From positions 3,472,001-3,536,000 of the forward strand of contig NZ_CP019606.1 in assembly GCF_001997345.1 (NCBI RefSeq): 64,000 nt of DNA, written 5' to 3'. This DNA comes from Tessaracoccus aquimaris. Its GTDB lineage: Bacteria > Actinomycetota > Actinomycetes > Propionibacteriales > Propionibacteriaceae. The notes under the pieces are model-generated. The model was given only the letters and a program-made list of their open reading frames with translations, was not told where the DNA came from and ran no database searches. A program made the translations under genes and the position numbers. Shown piece after piece: positions 35,828 through 46,110 of the stretch; the first letter of the stretch is position 1, and each line of letters opens with the position of its first letter.

Positions 35828-38569
35828 CTAGTCAGAAAACCGCTCAAGCATCGAGTCGTATACTCGCTGCGATGAGCCACGGTCGTCAAAGGCGAAGAAC
35901 TCGTCGGCACGACTGCGGTAAAGCTCGGGCAGTTCTCCCTTCGACTCAATCAGGGCGACGAGGGCATCCACGGCTTCCCCAAGACTAGAGGCAATTGGGC
36001 CGAACCCGTCACGCTCGTAAGAGAAGTAGCTCTCTCGTCCCGTGTGTGCGCCACCAAGGTACTGCTCGGCGTCCGGTTGGGCATATAGAACAGGTTTCCG
36101 TAGGTAGCCGAAGTCGAACGCGACGCTCGAGTAGTCTGTGACAAGCACGTTGCCGATCTCAAATAGGTTGGAGTAGTCATGCGGGTAGTCCAGAACCGTC
36201 ACTGTGTCTGTCTCGGCGAATGCAGACGCCTCGGCTTCGTGACATGGGTGCAACGCCAGAGCGATGCGCATGCCAGACTCCTGGAGTGCTTCCGTCACGC
36301 GTCTGTGATGAATTAGGGTATCCCAAAACCTGAAGTAGAGGCTTTGATTGAAGGCAGGGAACGGCTTTCGGCGGAGCGTCTTGGTGTCGATCGGGGAAGC
36401 CAGCCACTTACGCCAAGTCGGCGCCACGACGATGACCCCTGCCGGGTTGCTGACCAGTCGGTCGAACCGTGGCATTCCTGTCAGACAAACATGTTCGTCC
36501 GTATATCCGTATGAGGGCGTAGCAATTGCTTCTCGCTCGGCCTCAGCGGAGGTCACGAACAGTTCGAAACCCTTGTCGATACGATTTAGCCAGCCGCTTA
36601 CGTCGTGCAAGGTAACCCCATGCTGCAGAAAAGCAAAACGGCGAGGGCGAAGATCATTGATGATGCGCATGATCTTCGGCAGAGGATTGATAACCAATGC
36701 GTCACCAGCTGACGATGCCATCCAAGAGGAACGCACGTAGGCTCGAGCGAACTGGTCTGAATCAGGCTCGACGATGGGGCCAACCCGACGCAGATCACCG
36801 TAGGCGGCAGAGTCTCTGCTCAGGGAGAGTGCCACCCTGGGACCGTCCTGCCTCGATGCGTTCGCATACCGAAAGAGGGCCTCACCGTTGTCGCCGGCTT
36901 CAAGCTTTCTGTCCTGGATTAGCCAAGTCGGTCTGGAACCGAGTAGCCGACGGATCCGGCGATGGGTCAACCCGTAAGCCCGCAGGCGGAGCGCGCTCCA
37001 CGGCGCACCCTTCAGCTTGGCCTTTGTGAAGAACGCCAGTTCACGCTTGATGGTGCCAAGTGCGCCCGGCCTCTTGATGCGCAATGCGGTTCGGGAGACC
37101 CCGAAGAACTCCCAATCCGTGTCATGGCGATAGAACCGCGTGCCGGATCCTCCGCAAAACCAAGTGAATGGGCCAGGGAGCCAAGGCACCTTACAGACGA
37201 GCTCCCCGTTGTCCTCGTCCGCGGCGAGGATGATTACTGGTTCAATTGTCTGATTGTTCTCAATTGCGGTCGTGAAGGAGAAGCTGAAGCCTGGCGGCGG
37301 AACAGGACGTCCCATGGACTGTCTCTGTGGGACCGGGTTGGGTCCATCCTGCGTCTCGTGCAAGACCCCGTTCACGACGAAGGCGGGTCGGGCGCTGGTG
37401 AAGGGGAGACCGGTGAAGTGGCCCGTGATCGTGAGCTGGTCTCCGTCCACCTCGAAGAAATGCATCCTGCATTCAACTGGTCTGTTGACCCCAGAAGGTC
37501 GAGTACCAAAAGAGTAAAAGGGCTCACCATTGGCCAAGAAGGTGGCACCCCTGCGCGGCATCGTCTGGAGAGCATCGTCCCCTGACTTGAGGCTGAGCAG
37601 GAACGCCTTCTCTTCGCGCCAGAGATTCATGTCAAGGATGACTTCTGGAGCAATGTGAGCTAGTAGATCTGAGATCCGTTTCCGGTAGGAATCAATCAGC
37701 GCCGTCTCCTGTTTGGCGGCGCCTTGATCCTTGACGCGACCCCGGAGGTCATAGCAAATCGCCGACTGAACGTAAAGGGGGACCTGGCCGTAGAGCCCGA
37801 GGGCTTCGTCCACCAGCGCGAAATGCATATGCTCAACGATGTGATCGTAGAAGCCGGAAGTCAGGCTTGCGCTGGTGACCAATGAGACGCCAGTGGGATG
37901 ACGGCGGTTGTAGTAGCGGGCGTCTGCGACTACTCCGTACCGTAGCCTCCGCATGATCACGCGTGTGTTGAATACGAGATCCTCGCCGATGAAGAGTTCG
38001 GGATCGAACCTGATGCCGTACTCGTCCAGCGCTGCACGACGGATGAATGCGCCGCCGCCAGCGATATGAACCTTATTCCATTCACTCGTGCAGTCGATGA
38101 CGCGAGTCGAGTCGAAGCGTTCCCCATTTCCAGGATGAGGGCCCTTCTTTGTGCCGAACATCTCCAGTGGGATCGACACAAGGTCAACTTCAGAGCCGTG
38201 CTCTTCATAGAAGTCCGCGACGAGTTCGAGAGTCCTTGTTGACAAATAGTCGTCTGCGCCGAGGAATCCAATGTACTCGCCTGCCGCGTGTTCAATGCCA
38301 ACGTTCATTGCGGCACTCACGCCGCCGTTGGGTTGATGAATTGCGAGGACGACATTTGGGTCGGAGCCGGCGTACTCATCGATGATGGCTGCGGTTCTAT
38401 CCGTGGAGCCGTCATTCACAAGAATTAGTTGGATGTCTTCTTGGCCGATGGTCTGGTACAGAACGGAGTCCACTGCCTCGCGCAGCCATCGGTCGGCGTT
38501 ATACGCGGGGATGACAATCGTAAACGTGGGAGTCGTCGCGTCTGGAGATTGGTCCGTGATCTGCGACAT
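35828..38569 (-). CDS. GT2 glycosyltransferase fused to a TagF-like glycerophosphotransferase
   Basis: This is a 913-aa two-domain enzyme. Residues 1 to about 230 are a GT2 domain (FTIVIPAYNADRWLREAVDSV, LVNDGSTDRT, GEYIGFLGADDY). A middle region of about 300 residues is unassigned. The C-terminal 350 residues are a CDP-glycerol/CDP-ribitol:polymer phosphotransferase (TagB/TagF/TarL type): ALHPCHEAE, VLVTDYSSVAFDFGYLRKPVLYAQPD and YRSRADEFFAFDDRGSS. Such fusions extend polymers of alternating sugar and alditol-phosphate. It is on the opposite strand to the Stealth gene, tail to tail, 37 bases apart. GC content is much lower than in the flanks. Confidence 0.9.
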   Translation of the reverse strand: MSQITDQSPDATTPTFTIVIPAYNADRWLREAVDSVLYQTIGQEDIQLILVNDGSTDRTAAIIDEYAGSDPNVVLAIHQPNGGVSAAMNVGIEHAAGEYIGFLGADDYLSTRTLELVADFYEEHGSEVDLVSIPLEMFGTKKGPHPGNGERFDSTRVIDCTSEWNKVHIAGGGAFIRRAALDEYGIRFDPELFIGEDLVFNTRVIMRRLRYGVVADARYYNRRHPTGVSLVTSASLTSGFYDHIVEHMHFALVDEALGLYGQVPLYVQSAICYDLRGRVKDQGAAKQETALIDSYRKRISDLLAHIAPEVILDMNLWREEKAFLLSLKSGDDALQTMPRRGATFLANGEPFYSFGTRPSGVNRPVECRMHFFEVDGDQLTITGHFTGLPFTSARPAFVVNGVLHETQDGPNPVPQRQSMGRPVPPPGFSFSFTTAIENNQTIEPVIILAADEDNGELVCKVPWLPGPFTWFCGGSGTRFYRHDTDWEFFGVSRTALRIKRPGALGTIKRELAFFTKAKLKGAPWSALRLRAYGLTHRRIRRLLGSRPTWLIQDRKLEAGDNGEALFRYANASRQDGPRVALSLSRDSAAYGDLRRVGPIVEPDSDQFARAYVRSSWMASSAGDALVINPLPKIMRIINDLRPRRFAFLQHGVTLHDVSGWLNRIDKGFELFVTSAEAEREAIATPSYGYTDEHVCLTGMPRFDRLVSNPAGVIVVAPTWRKWLASPIDTKTLRRKPFPAFNQSLYFRFWDTLIHHRRVTEALQESGMRIALALHPCHEAEASAFAETDTVTVLDYPHDYSNLFEIGNVLVTDYSSVAFDFGYLRKPVLYAQPDAEQYLGGAHTGRESYFSYERDGFGPIASSLGEAVDALVALIESKGELPELYRSRADEFFAFDDRGSSQRVYDSMLERFSD

Positions 38570-38647
38570 TAAGACAACTTCCTAGGTTCCGTGTGGGCGC
38601 TGGCATACTATCAGAGGCACCGAGAGTGGGGGCGTTGGCTCGAGTAG

Positions 38648-40063
38648 CTAGAGGCTCGCCAGCCAGTGATTGACAGCTGACTGTGGGGGGAGATCTGTGG
38701 AGTTGAGGCAGATCACGTCGCAGTCACGCCACTCGAGCAGCCGTGGCAGCCGCCACCGCAACTCGGGGGAGGCCACGTCTGCGTAGAAGTGCGCCACCCT
38801 CGCCTCCGCCCCGCGTCCTGTCGCGATTGCCAGGTGGGGTGCGAGCGAGGAGGCCACAGACAGGTCGTCAGGGTGCCTGAAGGGGGAGTTGGCGGTGACG
38901 CCGAACTCCAGCGGAAGGGCCGCTTCCAGTTCCGCCGACAGGCTTCGCAACTGGGGGTGAGGGACATGCTTCAGCTTTGTCACGGCAACCCCGGGGTGAC
39001 CGAGACGACGCATCATCTGCCCGGTGTTCTTGGTCGCCGCCGCGACCGGGGCGTCGTCGAAGTCCGCGGGGCCGTTCCCGACTCCCTCGGCCGATCGGAA
39101 GACGCTCATCCGACCCGCCTCGTCGTAGAACATCGACGGTGCGGCGTAGCGCGCCAGGAACACGTCGTCGTTGAGGTACAGCCATCGCTCCGCTAGGCCG
39201 GCGATGTGGTGCAGGCGCGACTCGATGGCGTGCGAGTTGAAGGTCGGCAGGGAGGCGGGGTCGGGGAAGATCTCGTCGTGTCGCACCACCTCGACGTGCG
39301 GGAACTCCGAGGGGAGCCACGCCGGGCGCTGCCCGTCGGTAACCAGGAACACCCGGCGGCGCCAGGGAGCGAAGCGCTCGACGGCGCGCAGCGCGTAGCG
39401 AAGTTCGTCGATCTGGTCGTAGCGTGCGTCGTTGACCGCAGTCGGGTGCAACCCCACCTCATCGCCTCGCCGGAGGGAGCGCCGGGCCCTCCAGGCCGGG
39501 TCCGCGCCGTCCACCCAGGTGAAGACGATGTCGATGTCCTCATCCGCGAACGTCGGCTCCGGCGCGGCCCCCGTCGTCAGGGTGACGCCGACATCGGGGC
39601 CGGCGATGAAGCGCCCGTCCTCGCCCCACACGCGGTACGCGCGCACCGGCGATGTCAGGCCGTGTGCGCGCCAACTGGCGATGGGGCGTTGCGCGACCGG
39701 GGCGTCGTCGTCGAGGCGGGCCAGATACAACGGTCGGCCGAGGCGGCCGATTGCGTCGAGGGCCGCGTCCCAGTCTTCTGCAGCGATCCGGATGGTCGGC
39801 AGTTCCCAGCCCTCACGGGTGACCTGGTGGGCGATGGCGCCCAAGGCTGAGACGCAGTCGGCGAGGGTGGCGTCCATCGCCAGGGATGCGGACTCCCAGA
39901 GATCGGCGAGCACGCTCGATCCGCGGTACTGCACCCAGAACGTGGTGTCGGTCGCGTGCCAGCGGTCGCGCCGACGTGTCCATGCGTGGCCGATGCGTTC
40001 GGCGGCGGCCTGGCCGAGTCGCTCGACGCGGTGCAGCCCAACGGCGACCGCCGAGGTGAGCAC
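38648..40063 (-). CDS. Stealth family sugar-phosphate transferase
   Basis: This is an intact member (471 aa) of the Stealth family. Conserved regions in order: [18 protein letters not shown] (CR1), DQIDELRYALRAVERFAPWRRRVFLVTDGQ (CR2), SLPTFNSHAIESRLHHI with LYLNDDVFLA (CR3), and VPHPQLRSL with NSPFRHPDDL (CR4). A variable 190-residue N-terminal part precedes them. It would transfer a hexose-1-phosphate from a UDP- or GDP-sugar onto the growing glycan. It is followed by 3 bases and preceded by the fused cytidylyltransferase gene. Its high GC contrasts with the neighbouring low-GC stretch. Confidence 0.9.
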   Translation of the reverse strand: MLTSAVAVGLHRVERLGQAAAERIGHAWTRRRDRWHATDTTFWVQYRGSSVLADLWESASLAMDATLADCVSALGAIAHQVTREGWELPTIRIAAEDWDAALDAIGRLGRPLYLARLDDDAPVAQRPIASWRAHGLTSPVRAYRVWGEDGRFIAGPDVGVTLTTGAAPEPTFADEDIDIVFTWVDGADPAWRARRSLRRGDEVGLHPTAVNDARYDQIDELRYALRAVERFAPWRRRVFLVTDGQRPAWLPSEFPHVEVVRHDEIFPDPASLPTFNSHAIESRLHHIAGLAERWLYLNDDVFLARYAAPSMFYDEAGRMSVFRSAEGVGNGPADFDDAPVAAATKNTGQMMRRLGHPGVAVTKLKHVPHPQLRSLSAELEAALPLEFGVTANSPFRHPDDLSVASSLAPHLAIATGRGAEARVAHFYADVASPELRWRLPRLLEWRDCDVICLNSTDLPPQSAVNHWLASL

Positions 40064-40066
40064 GGC

Positions 40067-41401
40067 TCAGCCTCCGAACGACGTGAACTCGCTCCGCGAC
40101 CGTTCCATCAGTGCCGCGATCGCCAATGACTCCTCACGCAGCAGTCGGAAAGACTCGGAGGTCTCGTCGCGGATCATCGAGATGAACTCCGCGAGTTCGT
40201 AGCGCAGGCCGTCCCCGTCGAACTTGTAGAAGAACTTCCGGTTGTCGCGCGGGTCCTCGAACCTGGTCTCGAAGTACTCGGTGAGCCACCACGGGGCTGG
40301 CACGTAGACGTATCCCTGAGTGCCCGCCACCACCAGGTCGCCCTCTGCCTTGACGCCCAGGCCGACGGTCGCGGAGGCGATCGCCTGCGGATAGTCGACG
40401 TTGACGCGCGCGAAGGTGTCGACACCGTCGGTGGTGATCGCGCGGGTGGTCACGGCAGCCGGGGAGGTGCCGAGCAGTTTGACGATCGCGAGGAACGGGT
40501 AGGAGGCCAACTCCGACAGGGCGCCGGCGTCGGAGGTCTCCAGTTCGCGTCCGGAGCGGACGAGCTTGGTGAAGGTGGCGTCTACCGACCTGATCGTCCC
40601 GATGCTGCCGCCGCGGGCGATCGCGACCATCCGCTGAAATCCGGGGGAGAAGGCCGTCTTCAAGGCCTCAAGCAGGACGAGTCGGCGTTCGTCGGCCAAG
40701 GCGTACAGATTCTCAAGATCGTCGACGCGCAGCGCGATGGGCTTCTCGCACAGCACGTGCACGCCTGCCTCGAGGGCTTGGCGCGTCAGGTCCACGTGCG
40801 TCTCGTGGGGGGTGGCGATGTAGACGGCGTCGACGTGGGTCAGGAGGTCGGAGTAGCTCTCGTTGGCCCACTGCAGTTCGAACTCGTCCGCGAAATGGCG
40901 GGCCTTCTCCGGGCGGCGGGTCCACACCGCTTCGACGCTGACGCCGGACACGAACCTGGCCTCGCTGACGAAGCGTCGCGCGATGCGCCCGGCTCCAACG
41001 ACACCCATCCGGATCACGCCGCCCGCCTCGCGGAGACCGGTGCTGGAGACCCCCTTGGTGCGCTCCAGGTAGACGACCTCGCAGTAGTCGCCCAGATAGT
41101 CGAACTGACCGATCCAGTCCGACCCGATCGCGAACACGTCGACGTCCAAGCGCTGGATGTCGTGGATCTTCTGGCCCTCATACTCTTCGACGGTGACCTC
41201 GTCGGCCAGACCCGAGTCGGCCACGTTGCGGATGCGCTCCACGAGCGACTCACGGACGTTGAGTTTGCCGCGGCCGTTGTCGTAGGACGAGGACGTCACC
41301 CCGACGATCAGGTAGTCGCCGAGAGCACGGGCACGCTCCAGGAGCCGTCGGTGGCCCTCATGGAACAGATCGAAGGTCCCGTACGTGATGACGCGCCTCA
41401 C
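40067..41401 (-). CDS. fused TagD-like cytidylyltransferase and Gfo/Idh/MocA oxidoreductase
   Basis: This is a single 444-aa frame with two enzymes. Residues 1-126 are a glycerol-3-phosphate cytidylyltransferase-type domain (TYGTFDLFHEGH with HxGH at 14-17, and RTKGVSSTGLR). Residues 131-444 are an NAD(P)-dependent oxidoreductase: GVVGAGRI (133-140), CEKP (218-221), and a Gfo/Idh C-terminal domain ending MIRDETSESFRLLREES. The linker is only about six residues. It probably makes a CDP-activated polyol or glycerol for the TagF-like enzyme. The oxidoreductase substrate is unknown. An internal GTG/ATG near residue 129-132 with a purine-rich upstream might also allow the second domain to be made alone. 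Confidence 0.9.
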   Translation of the reverse strand: MRRVITYGTFDLFHEGHRRLLERARALGDYLIVGVTSSSYDNGRGKLNVRESLVERIRNVADSGLADEVTVEEYEGQKIHDIQRLDVDVFAIGSDWIGQFDYLGDYCEVVYLERTKGVSSTGLREAGGVIRMGVVGAGRIARRFVSEARFVSGVSVEAVWTRRPEKARHFADEFELQWANESYSDLLTHVDAVYIATPHETHVDLTRQALEAGVHVLCEKPIALRVDDLENLYALADERRLVLLEALKTAFSPGFQRMVAIARGGSIGTIRSVDATFTKLVRSGRELETSDAGALSELASYPFLAIVKLLGTSPAAVTTRAITTDGVDTFARVNVDYPQAIASATVGLGVKAEGDLVVAGTQGYVYVPAPWWLTEYFETRFEDPRDNRKFFYKFDGDGLRYELAEFISMIRDETSESFRLLREESLAIAALMERSRSEFTSFGG

Positions 41402-41474
41402 AGGCCCTCCTGTCGTCGGTCGTCGTCGTGAGCGACGGTCGGTCCAGCCTAGTGGGTCGCGCCGGGGTATGCAG

Positions 41475-41504
41475 CGAGGCCGCCCCGCGATGGGGACGGC
41501 CTCG
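41475..41504 (-). terminator. hairpin terminator after the WhiB-like gene
   Basis: CGAGGCCGCCCC pairs with GGGGACGGCCTCG (one bulged A) around GCGAT, 15 bases past the stop. There is no strong T tract on the minus strand. Confidence 0.55.
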
Positions 41505-41519
41505 TTTCGGCTTGTCGGA

Positions 41520-42065
41520 TCAGGCAGCGGCGACCCTGCGGGCGCCTCCCTTGACCTCTTCCGCGACGGCGAGCACGAGGGCGGGCGAAGGGGTGGTCTT
41601 CACGCGGGGGCGGACCACGCCGTTCTCCTCCTCGATGCGACGCAGGTGACGCTTGACGGTGGAGACGGAGCAGCCCACCTTCGCGGCGATGACGCTGAGC
41701 GGCTGGTCAGGGTTGGCCGTGCGGATGCGGTGGATCTCGTAGCGGTCGAACTGGCGACCGGAGTTCACACCGGCGAAGGTGTCGAAGTCCTCCGGGTCGA
41801 CCTGGACGCCGAGGCGGCCACGGATCTCCTGGCGCTGGCGCTTCGTGGTGCCTCCCACATAGCCCGCGACGTCGAACTTGGTGACGGCGTCGCTGAGGCA
41901 CTGGGCGAGCATCGGGCAGCCGGCGCACATCTTCTCGGCCTGGGAACGCAGCATCTGCTGTTCGCGGCGCTCACCCCGCGAGGAGGGAGCGGCACCGTCG
42001 TCCAGCAGCGGGTGCAGGAAGACGTTCGAGTAGGTAACACATGCGGTGGTAGCTGCGGTGGTCAT
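41520..42065 (-). CDS. WhiB-like iron-sulfur regulator with C-terminal helix-turn-helix
   Basis: This is a 181-aa WhiB-family protein. The four Fe-S cysteines are C9, C47, C50 and C56 (MCAGCPMLAQC). The beta-turn motif reads G68-Y-V-G-G72 where most members have GVWGG or GIWGG. It is followed by the basic TTKRQRQEIRGRLG. The C-terminal half, absent in ordinary WhiB proteins of 80-130 aa, has a helix-turn-helix pattern (PLSVIAAKVGCSVSTVKRHLRRIEEENG) like homeodomain-type DNA binders. It probably controls redox- or envelope-related genes. Targets unknown. It has a long upstream region of its own and a hairpin downstream. Confidence 0.9.
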   Translation of the reverse strand: MTTAATTACVTYSNVFLHPLLDDGAAPSSRGERREQQMLRSQAEKMCAGCPMLAQCLSDAVTKFDVAGYVGGTTKRQRQEIRGRLGVQVDPEDFDTFAGVNSGRQFDRYEIHRIRTANPDQPLSVIAAKVGCSVSTVKRHLRRIEEENGVVRPRVKTTPSPALVLAVAEEVKGGARRVAAA

Positions 42066-42394
42066 CTTGTCTGCCTCTTCCCTCGAAGCCCTTGGTGAGC
42101 TTCGTCCCTACTAGGGTGGCGTGAAAACCGGCTGACTAGGGGCCAGAAACGTGGGGCGACCTACCCGACTTCTCTGGGTACAAGGTGAAACCGGAATTGA
42201 GTACCTGTGCTCACCAATCCTGACAACGTTCTGGGGTAATGCTGCATGACAAGGGCATTCATCGACGATGACTCAGGTGCCTTCGGCATACTCAGTAGAC
42301 AACGCTGATCTGAGTACCTTCACCCCAAGGGACTGATTTTGGGTCTTTGACGCCCGGGCACGACGCCACCGGGAGCCAACCGTCAAGCGAGGCA
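42066..42394 (-). promoter_or_regulatory. upstream control region of the WhiB-like gene
   Basis: This is about 330 bases without a gene, distinctly AT-richer than the surroundings, between the argG terminator and the WhiB-like start. TGAGTACCT occurs twice in the same orientation (42198-42206 and 42311-42319, 113 bases apart), and related ACTCAG words lie between them (42269 and 42288). GGGAAGAGG lies about 9 bases before the ATG as the ribosome site. The length suggests a regulated or leadered promoter, but no specific operator is recognised. Confidence 0.5.
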
Positions 42395-42427
42395 AAGAGC
42401 CCGCGACCGGTCAGGTCGCGGGCTCTT
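42395..42427 (-). terminator. rho-independent terminator of argG
   Basis: A perfect 14-bp stem AAGAGCCCGCGACC / GGTCGCGGGCTCTT with loop GGTCA lies 18 bases past the argG stop. The minus strand continues TTTGCC. Confidence 0.85.
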
Positions 42428-42445
42428 CCGTGGCGTCGGCCGTGG

Positions 42446-45012
<2,567 letters not shown>

Positions 45013-45016
<4 letters not shown>

Positions 45017-46071
45017 CGGGGGCCACGCAGGCGATCAGGCTCGGCATCGGGCCGGCCAACTACGCCGGGCAGGCCTTCGCCTGGGCCTCCGCCGTCACCA
45101 GACACCTGGGGGTTGAGGCGGAATCCTTTACCGTGACCCGCCCGCGGCAGGGTTTCCAGTTCGACATCCATCGGCGGCTGTCCGCGCCGTCCTACTACCT
45201 TCCGATAGCCAGGCGATGGCGCACGGGCAGGTTCCTGGCCCCCTACTCCCACGTGCTGCTCGACGGCTACCGCCCGGTCCTGTACGGCGACGCGCTCACA
45301 AAGACGATCAGCGCGACTCGTCTGGTCGCGACAGTTGGCCTGATGGCGCACGGCACAGACGTCAGGGACCCGGACGAGCACATGGACCGCAACCCGTTCT
45401 CCTACTTCCGCGAGGGCGATGACGACTGGCTCGGCACCCGTCGGCGAGTCACGGCGGCGAACCGGGAGTTGGCCCTCTCGTCGGGGCTGCCGCTGTTCGT
45501 CAGCACCCCCGACATGCTCCACGACCTGCCGACCGCCACCTGGGTGCCCGTGTGCCTCGACCCCGAACCGTGGGCCAACCCAAGGCCCCCGCTCGAGCGT
45601 GAGGTGCCGACGGTGCTCTTCGTCCCGAGCCAGCGGACCCCTCCCATCAAGGGAACCCGTTACGTCGCGCCCGTCCTCGAGTCGCTGCAGCGCAGGGGGC
45701 TGATCAACTACATCGCACCCTCAGGCGTGCCGCATGAGCGGATGCGCGAGATGGTGCGCGACGCCGACATCGTCGTGGATCAACTGCTGTTCGGGTCCTA
45801 CGGCGTCGCGGCCATCGAGGCCATGGCCGCTGGTCGGGTGGTCGTGGGGAACCTGTGCAACCTCGATGCCACCGTCGCGCCGGAGGTGCCGGAAATCGAA
45901 TCAGCCACACCAGACGACTTCGAGGAGCGGATCCTCGCCATCCTCGACGAACGCGATGAGGCCCGTTCCCGTGCCGCGCGAAACGTGGACTTCGTGCGAC
46001 GGTGGCATGATGGCCGCGTCTCCGCCGAACGGATCGCCCGGTTCCTCGGCCGGGCATCGGATGGACACTAG
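45013..46071 (+). CDS. glycosyltransferase, GT4-like
   Basis: This is a 352-aa GT-B-like protein. The N-terminal Rossmann half is divergent (IRLGIGPANYAGQAFAWASAV, LVATVGLMAHGTDVRD). The C-terminal half has VLFVPSQRTPPIKGTRYVAPVLE, VRDADIVVDQLLFGSYGVAAIEAMAAGRVVVGNL and an EEXXXXXL-type end. A glycosyltransferase is the best reading. The family within GT4-type enzymes is unclear. It is coupled to the preceding gene (GTGA) and followed 39 bases later by the flippase gene. Confidence 0.8.
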
Positions 46072-46110
46072 AGACGCGAGCCCGCAGAGGGCATTCAGGA
46101 AGGCCGCCGA

